A stretch of DNA of 51,318 nt from an uncultured Gemmiger sp. (GTDB lineage: Bacteria > Bacillota > Clostridia > Oscillospirales > Ruminococcaceae). The DNA lies in assembly GCA_944386495.1 (NCBI GenBank), contig CALXBE010000017.1, forward strand, positions 1 to 51,318, given 5' to 3'. Under the pieces are notes generated by a model. It saw only the letters and a program-made list of their open reading frames with translations, was not told where the DNA came from and made no database searches. Shown here piece after piece: positions 51,246-51,318 of the stretch. A program made the translations under genes and the position numbers. Position 1 is the first letter of the stretch. Each line of letters begins with the position of its first letter.

Positions 51246-51318
51246 CCGGGTGTAGCGCAGTTGGTAGCGCGCCTGCTTTGGGAGCAGGATGCCGCAGGTT
51301 CGAATCCTGTCACTCGGA
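51246..51318 (+). tRNA. tRNA-Pro, anticodon TGG
   Basis: The full cloverleaf can be drawn. The acceptor stem CCGGGTG pairs with CACTCGG (one G-T). The D arm is GCGC with loop AGTTGGTA. The anticodon stem is CCTGC/GCAGG with loop TTTGGGA, giving anticodon TGG, which reads CCA and other proline codons. The T arm is GCAGG with loop TTCGAAT. Base 73 is A, the last base of the window, so whether CCA is encoded cannot be seen. Confidence 0.96.

Noticed and set aside
1-51318. CRISPR array, prophage or integrated element
   Set aside because: No regularly spaced repeats, integrase, transposase or phage structural gene was seen on either strand.

Overview
This 51 kb window looks like a chromosomal segment of a moderately GC-rich, low-oxygen Firmicute, most likely a gut clostridium of the Oscillospiraceae/Flavonifractor type. 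That placement is inference. It rests on the Firmicutes order rimP-nusA-ylxR-ylxQ-infB-rbfA-nrnA-truB-ribF-rpsO-pnp, strong AGGAGG ribosome binding sites, sigma-A promoters (often with an extended TGn -10), the single-chain GlyQS-type glycyl-tRNA synthetase, M29 aminopeptidase, DUF975, BlaI/M56 and CmpB-type membrane proteins. No transposase, integrase, phage gene or CRISPR array was found.

Layout. (1) 1-8950: a TetR regulator diverges from a four-gene operon: a small unknown protein, an MMPL/RND exporter with a beta-repeat tail, a giant GLUG-repeat membrane-anchored surface protein broken near its C-terminus by one in-frame TAA, and a cytidylate-kinase-like protein. (2) 8950-11490: an ECF sigma factor with its zinc anti-sigma factor, divergent from a GH3 beta-N-acetylhexosaminidase lipoprotein; the two promoters share overlapping -35 boxes. 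(3) 11490-18970: a response regulator, histidine kinase, ABC ATPase and FtsX permease module, then an XRE regulator with membrane segments and a double CmpB-domain membrane protein. (4) 18970-26290: a 1604-residue surface protein with a beta-helix, and a BlaI/M56 (BlaR1-like) sensor pair with a clear BlaI operator on its own -10. (5) 26290-30775: YbaK-type deacylase, then an operon of LRR/ankyrin-like protein, VWA protein with a degenerate metallopeptidase motif, and MoxR AAA ATPase. (6) 30790-41600: the nusA-infB operon continuing to rpsO and pnp, with structured leaders at rimP, rpsO and pnp. (7) 41630-48310: DUF975 protein, M29 aminopeptidase, two tandem MATE exporters and glyS. (8) 48317-51318: the metNIQ methionine importer, preceded by a leader that encodes a 19-residue methionine-rich peptide and an intrinsic terminator, and a tRNA-Pro(TGG) cut by the window end.

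The strongest candidates for something undescribed are the methionine leader-peptide attenuator upstream of metNIQ (no SAM riboswitch or T-box is visible there), the LRR-VWA-MoxR three-gene system, and the MMPL/GLUG operon. All functional calls come from reading motifs by eye; no database search was run. Start codons were chosen from the ribosome binding site, so several genes are given shorter than their longest open frame.
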